Origin: an uncultured Celeribacter sp.
Lineage (GTDB): Bacteria > Pseudomonadota > Alphaproteobacteria > Rhodobacterales > Rhodobacteraceae
Assembly: GCF_963675965.1 (NCBI RefSeq)
Contig: NZ_OY780935.1
Span: forward strand, 186,001-250,000
DNA: 64,000 nucleotides
Direction: 5' to 3'
The position numbers were made by a program, and so were the translations under genes. Of the stretch, positions 16,683-25,565 are shown one piece after another. The notes under the pieces are model-generated. The model was not told the origin of the DNA. It saw nothing but the letters and a program-made list of their open reading frames with translations, and searched no databases. The number at the start of each line of letters is the position of its first letter. Position 1 is the first letter of the stretch.

Positions 16683-17732
16683 ATGAAACAGACCCGCACA
16701 TATCTCGACTGGAACGCCACGGCGCCGCTCTGCGACGCGGCGCGTGCCGCGATGATCGACGCTATGGATATTGTCGGGAACCCGTCGTCTGTCCATGGCG
16801 AAGGACGGCTGGCAAAAGGGCTCATGGAGCGTGCGCGTGGTCAACTGGCTGAAGCCTTTGGCGCGCAGGGGGCGGACATCGTTTTCACCTCTGGCGCGAC
16901 CGAGTCGGCAGCGCTGGCGCTGGCGGGCAAGGGCTATCATTGTGCCGCGATTGAACATGAGGCGGTGACGTCCTGGTGTGAGGCGGATCTGCCGGTCGAC
17001 AATAGCGGGCGCGTCAGCGTGGCGGCGCCGTCTCAGAGCAGCTTGCAGATTGCCAATTCGGAAACAGGTATTCTGCAGGCGCTGCCCGACGGGCTGGCTG
17101 TTTGCGATGCGACACAGGGGTTCGGGAAGATTCCGCTGGCGTTCAACTGGCTGGGCTGTGATATGGCGCTTCTTTCGGCCCACAAACTGGGTGGGCCCAA
17201 GGGCATCGGAGCAGTGGTTTTGAAGCAGGGGCTGGATATTGAGGCGGCAATCAAGGGCGGTGGTCAGGAAATGGGCCGCCGAAGCGGCACGGAAAACCTG
17301 ATCTGCATCGCGGGGTTTGGTGCGGCAGCGGAACGCGCGGCGAAGCAGTTGGCCGATGGGGCCTGGGATGAGGTGGCCGAGAAACGGGACTACCTTGAGG
17401 ACCTGCTGACCGACGCACTGGAGACGCCGCTGTTTGTGGGCAAGGGCGAAAAGCGTCTGCCCAACACGATGAACCTGATCACGCCCGGCTGGAAGGGTGA
17501 GACGCAGGTGATGCAGATGGATCTGGCGGGGTTTGCGGTGTCCGCAGGCTCGGCCTGTTCCTCGGGCAAGGTGCGCGCCTCCAAGGTGCTCACGGCGATG
17601 GGATACAGCGACGAAGAGGCGGCAAGTGCCCTTCGGGTGTCGATCGGGCCTGAGGTGACGAAAGATGACTTGGAGCGGTTCGCCAGCGCATGGCTCTCCG
17701 CCTATGGACGCTGGCGCAAACGCGCCGCATGA
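16683..17732 (+). CDS. Cysteine desulfurase, NifS/IscS-like
   Basis: A class V PLP aminotransferase of 349 residues. YLDWNATAPL opens the fold, SAHKLGGPKG holds the PLP lysine, and SAGSACSSGK carries the catalytic cysteine on a loop, so it should release sulfur from cysteine for cluster assembly. It is shorter than IscS (about 400). An earlier in-frame ATG at 16677 overlaps the RBS; AAAGGA (16672-16677) is well spaced for 16683. It lies between iscR and sufB, while a SufS-type enzyme ends the same operon, so there are two desulfurases in one cluster. Confidence 0.9.
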   Translation: MKQTRTYLDWNATAPLCDAARAAMIDAMDIVGNPSSVHGEGRLAKGLMERARGQLAEAFGAQGADIVFTSGATESAALALAGKGYHCAAIEHEAVTSWCEADLPVDNSGRVSVAAPSQSSLQIANSETGILQALPDGLAVCDATQGFGKIPLAFNWLGCDMALLSAHKLGGPKGIGAVVLKQGLDIEAAIKGGGQEMGRRSGTENLICIAGFGAAAERAAKQLADGAWDEVAEKRDYLEDLLTDALETPLFVGKGEKRLPNTMNLITPGWKGETQVMQMDLAGFAVSAGSACSSGKVRASKVLTAMGYSDEEAASALRVSIGPEVTKDDLERFASAWLSAYGRWRKRAA

Positions 17733-17783
17733 GACAGAAAAAGGCCAAAAGGCCAGCAGAAGACGCACATAAGGAGTGATCCG

Positions 17784-19313
17784 ATGATGGATGACGTTCA
17801 GGTTAAAGAAGGGGTCGAGGAGGAGACGGTTGCGGCCGTTCAGGCACTCGCCGGGAAGTATAAATACGGCTGGGAAACCGATATCGAGATGGATTACGCC
17901 CCCAAGGGCCTTTCCGAGGATATCGTGCGCCTGATTTCTGCCAAGAACGAAGAACCCGAGTGGATGACCGAATGGCGGCTTGAGGCCTATCGCCGCTGGG
18001 TGACCTTGGAAGAACCCGATTGGGCGATGATCGACTATCCGGAAATCGACTTTCAGGATCAGTATTACTATGCCCGTCCCAAAAGTATGAAAGAAAAGCC
18101 CAAGTCGCTTGATGAGGTCGACCCCAAGCTTCTGGAAACGTACAACAAGCTGGGCATTTCTCTGAAAGAGCAAATGATTCTCGCTGGGGTGGAAGGCGCT
18201 GAAGAGGTGCCTGCGGATGGTGCCAATTCCGACCGCAAGGTTGCGGTGGATGCGGTGTTCGATTCTGTGTCCGTCGGCACGACCTTCAAGAAAGAGCTGG
18301 AAAAGGCTGGGGTAATTTTCTGTTCGATTTCCGAGGCCATCAAAGAGCATCCGGAGCTGGTCAAGAAATACCTCGCTTCCGTGGTGCCGATCTCGGACAA
18401 TTACTATGCGACGCTGAACTCTGCGGTGTTTTCGGACGGGTCGTTCGTGTACATCCCGCCGAACACGCGCTGCCCGATGGAGCTATCCACCTATTTCCGC
18501 ATCAATGCGGAAAATACCGGTCAGTTCGAACGCACCCTGATCATTGCCGACAAGGGCAGCTACGTGTCCTATCTCGAAGGCTGCACCGCTCCGCAGCGCG
18601 ATACCGCACAGCTGCATGCGGCGGTTGTCGAGATCATCGTCGAAGAGGACGCCGAGGTGAAATATTCCACGGTGCAAAACTGGTTCCCGGGGGACGAAGA
18701 GGGCAAAGGCGGCATCTACAACTTTGTGACCAAACGTGCAGATTGCCGGGGCGATCGGTCCAAGGTGATGTGGACGCAGGTTGAAACCGGATCCTCGGTG
18801 ACCTGGAAATACCCGTCCTGCATTCTGCGCGGCGACGACAGTCAGGGCGAGTTCTATTCCATCGCGATCACCAACAATCATCAACAGGCCGATACCGGCA
18901 CGAAGATGATCCATCTTGGTAAGAACACCCGCTCACGCATTGTTTCCAAAGGGATTTCTGCGGGCGTGGCGCAAAACACCTATCGTGGTCAGGTCTCCAT
19001 GCACCCGAAGGCAAAACATTCGCGCAACTACACCCAATGCGACAGCCTGCTGATCGGCGACAAATGCGGGGCCCACACGGTGCCTTATATTGAGGTCAAA
19101 AACAATTCCTCACGCGTCGAGCATGAGGCGACGACCTCGAAGGTGGATGACGAACAGATGTTCTATTGCCGCCAGCGGGGCATGGACGAAGAAGAGGCCG
19201 TGGCCCTGATCGTCAACGGTTTCGCCAAAGAGGTGCTGCAGGCGCTGCCGATGGAATTCGCAATGGAAGCACAGCAACTGGTGGCGATCTCGCTGGAAGG
19301 CTCTGTGGGGTAA
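17784..19313 (+). CDS. sufB: Fe-S cluster assembly protein SufB
   Basis: The 509-residue SufB is the scaffold core of the SufBCD complex, where a nascent Fe-S cluster forms. The long beta-helix region is recognisable by SYLEGCTAPQRDTAQLHAAVVEI, KHSRNYTQCDSLLIGDKCGAHTVPYIEV and EHEATTSKVDDEQMFYCRQRGMDEEEA. The conserved cysteine within YTQCDSLLIG is the expected sulfur-accepting site. AAGGAG stands 7 bases before the ATG. Three small genes separate it from sufC. Confidence 0.97.
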   Translation: MMDDVQVKEGVEEETVAAVQALAGKYKYGWETDIEMDYAPKGLSEDIVRLISAKNEEPEWMTEWRLEAYRRWVTLEEPDWAMIDYPEIDFQDQYYYARPKSMKEKPKSLDEVDPKLLETYNKLGISLKEQMILAGVEGAEEVPADGANSDRKVAVDAVFDSVSVGTTFKKELEKAGVIFCSISEAIKEHPELVKKYLASVVPISDNYYATLNSAVFSDGSFVYIPPNTRCPMELSTYFRINAENTGQFERTLIIADKGSYVSYLEGCTAPQRDTAQLHAAVVEIIVEEDAEVKYSTVQNWFPGDEEGKGGIYNFVTKRADCRGDRSKVMWTQVETGSSVTWKYPSCILRGDDSQGEFYSIAITNNHQQADTGTKMIHLGKNTRSRIVSKGISAGVAQNTYRGQVSMHPKAKHSRNYTQCDSLLIGDKCGAHTVPYIEVKNNSSRVEHEATTSKVDDEQMFYCRQRGMDEEEAVALIVNGFAKEVLQALPMEFAMEAQQLVAISLEGSVG

Positions 19314-19319
19314 CTGGCC

Positions 19320-19622
19320 ATGCTGGATGTCGAGAGAAAACCATCGTCAGAGCGTCTGCGGCTGGGGCATGCAAACCGCGTGGCGGGGGAAACCCGTCAG
19401 GTGTCTTTGCTGCTTCTGTTGCTGTTCGCGATCTTTGCACTGACCGTGGCCCATGATGAAATCATTGCCGAATTCGTGCAGGTCGGCTGGTTGCCGGCGG
19501 CACGGGCAGAGGTCTGGGAGCTTCTGCTCTGTGCCGGTCTTTTCGCAGCCTGGAGCGTGGTGGTGATGCGTCTGATTTCACTTCTGCAGGCGGCCCGTGA
19601 CGAAGGTGACGCAAGAGGCTGA
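19320..19622 (+). CDS. Small membrane protein in suf cluster
   Basis: A 100-residue protein with two hydrophobic segments (about 29-43, LLLLLLFAIFALTVA; about 69-88, LLLCAGLFAAWSVVVMRLIS) and a basic N-terminal part. No known domain was recognised. It starts six bases after sufB and lies inside the suf operon; similar small membrane genes are seen at this spot in other Rhodobacterales, as far as I recall. A role in Fe-S assembly is only implied by position. Confidence 0.65.
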   Translation: MLDVERKPSSERLRLGHANRVAGETRQVSLLLLLLFAIFALTVAHDEIIAEFVQVGWLPAARAEVWELLLCAGLFAAWSVVVMRLISLLQAARDEGDARG

Positions 19623-19670
19623 ATGATGAACCCTTGGGACAAAGCGCAGCCTGCAGCAGGAGCAAACCGA

Positions 19671-19991
19671 ATGATTGTTACCACGACGAACAGTATCGAA
19701 GGCCGTGCCATTACCGACTATCGCGGCATTGTCACCGGAGAGGCGATCCTCGGGGCGAATGTGTTTCGGGACCTCTTTGCGGGCATTCGTGACATCGTGG
19801 GCGGTCGCTCGGCGGCCTATGAACAGGAACTGGGGCGCGCCCGTGAAACCGCGATGGCAGAAATGCAAGAGCGTGCAGCCGCTCTTGGCGGCGACGCGAT
19901 TGTCGGCGTCGATCTCGATTATGAAGTGATCAACAACATGCTCATGGTGTCGGCCTCTGGCACGGCCGTGACGCTTGGACATAAGGACTGA
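19671..19991 (+). CDS. YbjQ/UPF0145 heavy-metal-binding-like protein
   Basis: A 106-residue YbjQ-family protein: MIVTTTNSIEGRAITDYRGI, then GEAILGANVFRDLFAGIRDIVGGRS and ALGGDAIVGVDLDYEVI. These proteins form pentamers; their function is unsettled although domain databases label them heavy-metal binding. The frame is open from 19623, but AGGAG at 19658-19662 is spaced for the ATG at 19671, which also gives the standard length. It lies between two small membrane genes of the suf operon. Confidence 0.82.
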   Translation: MIVTTTNSIEGRAITDYRGIVTGEAILGANVFRDLFAGIRDIVGGRSAAYEQELGRARETAMAEMQERAAALGGDAIVGVDLDYEVINNMLMVSASGTAVTLGHKD

Positions 19992-19993
19992 CC

Positions 19994-20206
19994 ATGCATC
20001 CTGAACTTTTGCCCTATTTCGCAATGAAGAGCCTCGGCGTTGCCGTGGGGATTTTCATCGGGGCTGTGATCGGCCTGTCGGTCCGCAAGAAATCTGCTGG
20101 CACCAAGGGGCTCTACAAGGGATCGGTTTTTGCCACGTCCTTTCTCGCTTCGATGCTGGCTTTCGGGGCGATGATCCTGATCCGCATGGTGATGTACGAC
20201 GGCTGA
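19994..20206 (+). CDS. Small membrane protein in suf cluster
   Basis: A 70-residue protein with two predicted membrane segments (about 12-29, KSLGVAVGIFIGAVIGLS, and about 46-65, ATSFLASMLAFGAMILIRMV). No known domain. It starts two bases after the YbjQ stop, so it is translated from the same message. It may be an accessory membrane partner of the YbjQ protein; this is speculation from adjacency. Confidence 0.65.
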   Translation: MHPELLPYFAMKSLGVAVGIFIGAVIGLSVRKKSAGTKGLYKGSVFATSFLASMLAFGAMILIRMVMYDG

Positions 20207-20315
20207 TGGCCGGATGAGATGAATGAACGGGTCGGCGACCTGACCCGAAAGACAAGAACGCACATGGATCCGCGGCAAACCGTGCTGGTCCGATCCTGAT
20301 AAAGAGGACAATAAA

Positions 20316-21074
20316 ATGTTGGAAATCAAAAATCTCCACGTCAAACTTGAAGAAGAAGATAAGCAGATTCTCAAAGGCGTCGACCTGAAGGTTGGCGCAG
20401 GCGAAGTCCATGCGATCATGGGGCCGAACGGGTCGGGAAAATCCACGACCTCCTATGTGATGTCGGGTCGTGACGGCTATGAGGTGACCGAAGGCGAAGT
20501 GCTGCTGGAAGGGGAAGATCTTTTGGCGCTGGAGCCGGAAGAGCGCGCCGCCGCGGGCCTGTTCCTAGCCTTTCAGTATCCGGTGGAAATTCCCGGTGTG
20601 GGTAACATGACTTTCCTGCGGACCGCTGTGAACGCGCAACGTAAGGCGCGCGGTGAAGAGGAACTGGATGCGACGGCGTTCCTCAAGCTGGTGCGCGAAA
20701 AGGCCAAATCGCTCAAGATCGACGCCGAGATGCTCAAACGTCCGGTGAACGTCGGGTTCTCCGGCGGTGAAAAGAAGCGTAACGAAATCCTGCAGATGGC
20801 GATGCTGGAGCCGAAGCTCTGCATCCTCGACGAAACCGACTCCGGTCTTGACGTCGATGCGATGAAACTGGTGTCGGACGGCGTGAACGCGCTGCGCGAT
20901 GGCAAACGCTCCTTCGTGGTCATCACTCACTACCAGCGCCTTCTGGACCATATCAAACCCGATGTCGTGCACATCATGTCGGACGGCAAGATCATCAAAT
21001 CCGGTGGCCCTGAGCTGGCACTTGAGGTCGAGCATAACGGCTATGCTGATCTGCTGGCGGAGACTGCAGAATGA
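20316..21074 (+). CDS. sufC: Fe-S assembly ATPase SufC
   Basis: A 252-residue ABC-type ATPase that energises the SufBCD scaffold. Walker A is GPNGSGKST near residue 35, the family-specific Q-loop is FLAFQYPVEIPGV, the signature is GFSGGEKKRNEILQMA, Walker B runs LCILDETDSGLD and the H-loop is VVITHYQRLL. The ETDSGLD Walker B is diagnostic for SufC. AAGAGGA precedes the ATG. It overlaps sufD by four bases (ATGA). Confidence 0.98.
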   Translation: MLEIKNLHVKLEEEDKQILKGVDLKVGAGEVHAIMGPNGSGKSTTSYVMSGRDGYEVTEGEVLLEGEDLLALEPEERAAAGLFLAFQYPVEIPGVGNMTFLRTAVNAQRKARGEEELDATAFLKLVREKAKSLKIDAEMLKRPVNVGFSGGEKKRNEILQMAMLEPKLCILDETDSGLDVDAMKLVSDGVNALRDGKRSFVVITHYQRLLDHIKPDVVHIMSDGKIIKSGGPELALEVEHNGYADLLAETAE

Positions 21075-22366
21075 AACGGGCCGAGCTGAAACAACGCAAA
21101 CTCGACACGACGGCCGCACGCGTTGCCGGAATGCCGATGCCGCAGGGCGCGCCTTGGGCCAATGCGCTGCGTGAAGATGCGCTGAACCGTTTGTTGTCTG
21201 CCGGGCTGCCGTCCGGGCGGGACGAATACTGGCGCTGGACACGTCCGGACACGCTGACCGCGCAAGAGGTGACACCTGCCGGGGTGTTCGAAGCCGACGA
21301 TGCACCGGTGTTTTCCGGATTCGACCGGCTGTCGCTGGTCTTTGTCGACGGTGTGTTCGATGCCGAGGCCTCTGACGATCTGCGCGGTGAGAACCTTGAA
21401 ATCATGCGCTTGTCGGATGCCCTGTCGACGGACATTCACTGGGTTAAGGACGCCTATGGTGCGCTGGAAAAACGCGCGCAGGATCCGGTCGAGCGCCCGC
21501 TGGCCACGCTGAACACGGCTTTTGCCACCGATGGTGTGGTGATCCGCGCGACCGGTGTCGTGTCGAAGCCGGTGCATCTGTGTTATCTGCACCACGATAC
21601 GCATTCTGAAGCGATCCTGCACCATGTGATCCGCGTCGAAGAGGGGGCCGACCTCACCGTTCTGGAAAACGGTCCGGCTGCTGCCCGTTTCAACAAGCTG
21701 ATGGAGGTTGAGGTCGCAGACCGCGCCAAATTCCACCATGTGCGTGCACAGGGGCGCGATCACGAACGTCGCGCAGCGACGCATCTGTTTGCCAGCGTCG
21801 GATCTGAAGCCACCTTCAAGTCCTTTACCATGACGGCCAATGGTGTGCTGACCCGCAATGAGGTCTTCATCGACATAACCGGTGCAGATTCGGTGGCCCA
21901 TGTCGCCGGCGCGGCCATGGGCGATGGCGATTTCCATCACGACGACACGGTGTTCATCACCCACGGCGCCGAAGGCTGTGAATCGCGTCAGGTCTTCAAG
22001 AAGGTGCTGCGCAACGGGGCAAAAGGCGTGTTCCAGGGCAAAATCCTGGTCCAAAATCCGGCGCAGAAAACCGACGGTTATCAGATCTCGCAGGGTCTTT
22101 TGCTGGACGATGACAGTCAGTTTCTGGCCAAGCCGGAGCTTGAAATCTATGCCGATGATGTCGCCTGTTCCCACGGGTCGACGGTTGGGGCGATCGACGA
22201 AGAGGCTCTGTTCTACCTGCGCTCGCGCGGGGTGCCGACCCATGATGCCACCGACCTGCTGACGCTGGCCTTTCTGGCAGAAGCCATCGAGGAGATCGAG
22301 GACGAGGCCATCGCCGCCGACATCCACGCCCGTCTCGAAGGCTGGCTGGCCCGGCGTCGTCGCTGA
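21071..22366 (+). CDS. sufD: Fe-S cluster assembly protein SufD
   Basis: A 431-residue SufD, partner of SufB and SufC in the cluster scaffold. The N-terminal half is helical; the C-terminal half is a beta-helix with VFQGKILVQNPAQKTDGYQISQGLLL and ELEIYADDVACSHGSTVGAIDEEALFYLRSRG, the latter carrying the conserved CSHG histidine used at the SufB-SufD interface. The ATG overlaps the sufC stop. A YIP1-like gene follows after three bases. Confidence 0.96.
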   Translation: MKRAELKQRKLDTTAARVAGMPMPQGAPWANALREDALNRLLSAGLPSGRDEYWRWTRPDTLTAQEVTPAGVFEADDAPVFSGFDRLSLVFVDGVFDAEASDDLRGENLEIMRLSDALSTDIHWVKDAYGALEKRAQDPVERPLATLNTAFATDGVVIRATGVVSKPVHLCYLHHDTHSEAILHHVIRVEEGADLTVLENGPAAARFNKLMEVEVADRAKFHHVRAQGRDHERRAATHLFASVGSEATFKSFTMTANGVLTRNEVFIDITGADSVAHVAGAAMGDGDFHHDDTVFITHGAEGCESRQVFKKVLRNGAKGVFQGKILVQNPAQKTDGYQISQGLLLDDDSQFLAKPELEIYADDVACSHGSTVGAIDEEALFYLRSRGVPTHDATDLLTLAFLAEAIEEIEDEAIAADIHARLEGWLARRRR

Positions 22367-22369
22367 GCC

Positions 22370-22867
22370 ATGGGGGTCGTGTCCGATATCGCCCGCAGTT
22401 ACCGCGCCCCGCGTGCGGTGCTGCGCCATCGACTGGCGGGTGGCGAAAACGAGGGCAGCGCCCTTGTGACGCTGATGCTGGCCTGTGGTCTGATCTTCGT
22501 CGCCCAATGGCCGCGTCTGTCGCGTCTGGCCTTTGAAAGCGGGCAGGAGATGCAGATGCTGATGGGGGCGACCCTGCTGAGCTGGCTGTTCATCATGCCG
22601 CTGGTGTTCTACATCCTCGCGGCGCTGATCGCTGTGGTGCTCAGGCTCTTCGGCAGTCAGGCGAGCGGCTTTTCCATCCGTCTGGCGTTGTTTTGGGGGC
22701 TGCTCTGTGCCGCGCCCATGTGGCTTTTTTGGGGGCTGACCGTCGGCTTTATCGGGCCAGGGGCTGCCGCCAATCTGGTGGGCATTCTGGCGCTCTGTGC
22801 GCTGATTTATTTCTGGGGAATGGGTCTGGCTGAGGCCGCATTCCCGAATGAGGCAGACCATGTTTGA
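22370..22867 (+). CDS. YIP1-family membrane protein
   Basis: A 165-residue integral membrane protein with about four hydrophobic segments (about 26-44, 63-90, 101-125, 129-150) resembling the YIP1 domain. Its function in bacteria is unknown. It is packed between sufD and sufS, overlapping the latter by a few bases, and probably co-expressed with them. Its place inside a suf operon recurs in Rhodobacterales, to my knowledge. Confidence 0.7.
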   Translation: MGVVSDIARSYRAPRAVLRHRLAGGENEGSALVTLMLACGLIFVAQWPRLSRLAFESGQEMQMLMGATLLSWLFIMPLVFYILAALIAVVLRLFGSQASGFSIRLALFWGLLCAAPMWLFWGLTVGFIGPGAAANLVGILALCALIYFWGMGLAEAAFPNEADHV

Positions 22868-24077
22868 TGTTGAGGCGATCCGCGCCGATTTTCCGATCCT
22901 GTCCCGTCAGGTGAACGGGCAGCCACTGACCTATTTGGACAATGGCGCTTCGGCGCAAAAGCCGCAGGTGGTGATTGATGCGATCAACAAAGCCTATTCG
23001 CAGGAATATGCCAATGTGCATCGGGGCCTGCATTACCTGTCGAACCTTGCGACCGATCACTATGAATCCGTGCGCGAAACCGTCCGCCGGTTCCTGAATG
23101 CCGCCCATGAGGATGAGATCATCTTCACCTCGGGGACCACGGAAGGGATCAATCTGGTCTCCTACGCCTGGGCTGCGCCGCGTCTGCAAGCGGGCGATGA
23201 AATCGTTTTGTCGGTTCTGGAACATCACGCCAATGTGGTGCCCTGGCATTTCCTGCGCGAACGGCAGGGAGTGGTTCTCAAATGGGTGGATTGCGGCCCG
23301 GACGGCAGCCTTGATCCGCAGGCCGTGATCGACGCGATCGGACCGCGCACGAAACTGCTCGCGCTCACTCAGATGTCTAATGTCACCGGCACGCGCGTCG
23401 ATGTGAAAGCCATCTGCGAGGCAGCGCGCGCGCGTGGCGTCGCCACGCTTGTCGATGGCTCGCAGGCTGCAGTGCATGGGCCGGTCGATGTTCAGGATCT
23501 GGGCTGTGATTTCTATCCGATCACTGGCCACAAGCTCTACGGTCCCTCCGGATCCGGCGCGATTTACATTCGGGCCGAGCGGCAGGCCGAAATGCGCCCC
23601 TTCCTTGGCGGCGGAGACATGATCGACACGGTGACCAAGGAGGCCGTCACCTATGCCAAACCGCCACTGCGCTTTGAGGCGGGGACGCCGGGCATCGTGC
23701 AGACCATCGGGCTTGGGGTTGCGCTCAACTATCTCATGGACATTGGCATGGAAAACATCGCCGCCTATGAAAGCGGGCTGGCTGACTATGCCGCCTCGCG
23801 CCTGCAGGGGCTGAACTGGCTGAACGTGCAGGGGACAGCACCAGGGAAAGGCGCGATCTTTTCCTTCACCATGGAAGGGGCACATGCCCATGATCTGTCC
23901 ACTGTGCTGGATAAAAGGGGCGTGGCTGTCCGGGCCGGGTCGCATTGCGCCATGCCTTTGATGGAGCACCTCGGGATCACCGCCAGCTGCCGGGCGTCCT
24001 TTGCGATGTACAACACCCCCGAAGAGGTCGATCGGCTGGTCGAGGCTCTGGAGCTGTGCCGCGAATTTTTCGCTTAG
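22860..24077 (+). CDS. sufS: Cysteine desulfurase SufS
   Basis: A 405-residue group II cysteine desulfurase that draws sulfur from L-cysteine for the SufBCD scaffold. The N terminus MFDVEAIRADFPIL and YLDNGASAQKP are typical, the PLP lysine is in ITGHKLYGPSG, and the catalytic cysteine is in RAGSHCAMPLMEHLG. An in-frame ATG at 22848 would add four residues, but 22860 gives the standard N terminus. No sufE, sufA or sufT follows; tRNA-Arg begins 71 bases later, and the pair of desulfurases in the operon is notable. Confidence 0.95.
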   Translation: MFDVEAIRADFPILSRQVNGQPLTYLDNGASAQKPQVVIDAINKAYSQEYANVHRGLHYLSNLATDHYESVRETVRRFLNAAHEDEIIFTSGTTEGINLVSYAWAAPRLQAGDEIVLSVLEHHANVVPWHFLRERQGVVLKWVDCGPDGSLDPQAVIDAIGPRTKLLALTQMSNVTGTRVDVKAICEAARARGVATLVDGSQAAVHGPVDVQDLGCDFYPITGHKLYGPSGSGAIYIRAERQAEMRPFLGGGDMIDTVTKEAVTYAKPPLRFEAGTPGIVQTIGLGVALNYLMDIGMENIAAYESGLADYAASRLQGLNWLNVQGTAPGKGAIFSFTMEGAHAHDLSTVLDKRGVAVRAGSHCAMPLMEHLGITASCRASFAMYNTPEEVDRLVEALELCREFFA

Positions 24078-24148
24078 GACGAATTTGGGGCAGGGGCGCG
24101 AAAACCGATTGCGCGCTCTTTTCCCATCCCCTATAGACAGGCCCACGC

Positions 24149-24225
24149 GCACCCATAGCTCAGCTGGATAGAGCGCTGCCCTCCGAAGGCAGAGGCCTCA
24201 GGTTCGAATCCTGATGGGTGCGCCA
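24149..24225 (+). tRNA. tRNA-Arg (anticodon CCG)
   Basis: The 77-nt cloverleaf has acceptor GCACCCA/TGGGTGC, D stem GCTC/GAGC, anticodon stem CTGCC/GGCAG around loop CTCCGAA (anticodon CCG), T stem TCAGG/CCTGA, discriminator G and an encoded CCA. Its 3' half (from 24180) is the attachment site of the prophage that follows; integration rebuilds the tRNA, so the gene stays whole. Confidence 0.97.
24180..24225. repeat. attL: 46-bp tRNA 3'-end direct repeat
   Basis: The last 46 bases of tRNA-Arg recur exactly at 55035-55080, and the flanks differ on both sides. This is the classical footprint of tyrosine-integrase insertion into a tRNA 3' end. The integrase gene starts its reverse-strand end 64 bases inside the element. 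Confidence 0.93.
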
Positions 24226-24288
24226 ATAAAATCAGTAGTTTGCTGAAACTCCTGCCTTCCCGGTATCAGTTACATGTCGCAGATATGC

Positions 24289-25371
24289 CTATTTTCTGCG
24301 TCGCTCGATAGCTTCCTTTGCGCTCTGCATGAAGTCCGGAGCATGGTGCCCGTAGACCTTTTCAATGGTCTCCGGGCTTGTCGCGAAGTAACCGGCAGCC
24401 TCCCAGATGCTCACGCCGTTTTGCAGCGCCCAGGTGATGGCCGTGTGCTTTAGTGTGTGTGGCGTTACGTCTGTGAGGCCAGCTTGCTTTGCGGCCATGG
24501 CAAAGCCTCGTTTTGGATCCGCGATCAGTCCCCCGTTGTATTCGACAGCCCATTCGCACCCCTGCGCTTTCCATCGCCGCAGGTGTGCAAGAAGTTGACG
24601 CGGAATCGGCGCCGGGGTCCGGCGCTTCTTTGTCGAGCGCTCTGTTTCTGCCATGCGGTACATTATTCCGCGCTCCAGATCGAACCAGCCGCCAATTGTG
24701 TTTTTCCGGAATCCCATTCGAATGATCGCATCCTTACGCGTTCCGGTGTAGAGGGCGATCAGGATGAAGCGGGCAATGTGCTTGGCTTTCTGGCCGCGGT
24801 ATGCGGTCCAAATGAGCAGCGCCGCTTCGTCTCGTGTCAGCCAGCGCTCTTTTGGTTCAGGTTTCCTGGGCAGTGTCACGAGTGGCGCGTTGGTGATGAT
24901 GCCTTCTCTGTGGCAATAGTTGAGTGCAGCCTGGAGCGTGCCCAGCTCCCTGCGGATGGTTCCGGGGGAAACGGGTGCCCATTCTATGGGTTCCCCTTCT
25001 TCATTCCGCTTCACAACCTTTTTGCGGAATTTCGCATAGCGCCGACAGGTTTCACCTTTGACATGAGAAACCTTCAGGTTTGCCCAGAATGGAATGAGAG
25101 CCTCGACGGCGTATCCAATGCGCTGGGGGGCTGCGACTGTTGGTGCATATTCTTCCGCGTAGATCGCAAGGATTTCGCTGCAGGTCACATTTTGCGGTTC
25201 ATTGGCTGCATCGACTCTGCCTTTTGTGGCTATGTACGCCGCGAGGGCCTTTTCAGCTTCTGCGCGGCTTGTGCAGCCCGTGCTGCGGTCTGGGCGTCCT
25301 GTGTCGCGGATGTACCAGTTCGGGCGATGTTTGAATTTGTGGAGTCTGGCACCTTTGGCTGGTCTCGGCAT
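24289..25371 (-). CDS. int: Tyrosine-recombinase phage integrase
   Basis: A 360-residue tyrosine integrase that should recombine attP with the tRNA-Arg 3' end. The N-terminal arm and core-binding parts span about 1-165, the catalytic domain about 175-350. R212 is in LYTGTRKDAI, the second box is H305-TLK-H309 and the tyrosine is Y340 in KVYGHHAPD. The second catalytic arginine (HxxR) is replaced by lysine (K308), a variant seen in some phage integrases. It is the last gene of the leftward operon and overlaps the excisionase-like gene by 142 bases in another frame. Confidence 0.92.
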   Translation of the reverse strand: MPRPAKGARLHKFKHRPNWYIRDTGRPDRSTGCTSRAEAEKALAAYIATKGRVDAANEPQNVTCSEILAIYAEEYAPTVAAPQRIGYAVEALIPFWANLKVSHVKGETCRRYAKFRKKVVKRNEEGEPIEWAPVSPGTIRRELGTLQAALNYCHREGIITNAPLVTLPRKPEPKERWLTRDEAALLIWTAYRGQKAKHIARFILIALYTGTRKDAIIRMGFRKNTIGGWFDLERGIMYRMAETERSTKKRRTPAPIPRQLLAHLRRWKAQGCEWAVEYNGGLIADPKRGFAMAAKQAGLTDVTPHTLKHTAITWALQNGVSIWEAAGYFATSPETIEKVYGHHAPDFMQSAKEAIERRRK

Positions 25372-25562
25372 TTTTTCACCAAATCTAGAAGTAAATCACG
25401 TTCGAGTAGGATGACGCGGCCCATGCGTACAATGTGTCCGTGGCGTTCAGCGGCATGGCGCAGCGAGGCCTTTGGAACACCCATGGCAATCGCTGCCTTG
25501 CCAATCGTGCAGAGCGGCGGCAGGGCGGCGATAGGGTCCAAGCGTTGCGTGTCGTGGTCCAT
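25230..25562 (-). CDS. Excisionase-like helix-turn-helix protein
   Basis: A 110-residue protein. Residues 15-60 (PPLCTIGKAAIAMGVPKASL and on to RMGRVILLERDLL) look like a MerR/Xis-type winged helix that binds att DNA, with a basic, Ala/Gln-rich tail (about 85-110). The position directly before int, with a long overlap, is typical for an excisionase. The family link is by pattern only. Confidence 0.65.
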   Translation of the reverse strand: MDHDTQRLDPIAALPPLCTIGKAAIAMGVPKASLRHAAERHGHIVRMGRVILLERDLLLDLVKKCRDQPKVPDSTNSNIARTGTSATQDAQTAARAAQAAQKLKRPSRRT

Positions 25563-25565
25563 ATG

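Noticed and set aside
16239..18350. Long reverse open frame of about 700 codons across iscR, the desulfurase and sufB
   Set aside because: It runs antisense to three certain genes, has no family motif and owes its length to high-GC codon bias.
21041..22861. Long reverse open frame of about 600 codons opposite sufD
   Set aside because: Antisense shadow of sufD and the YIP1 gene; low-complexity His/Gln/Arg composition.
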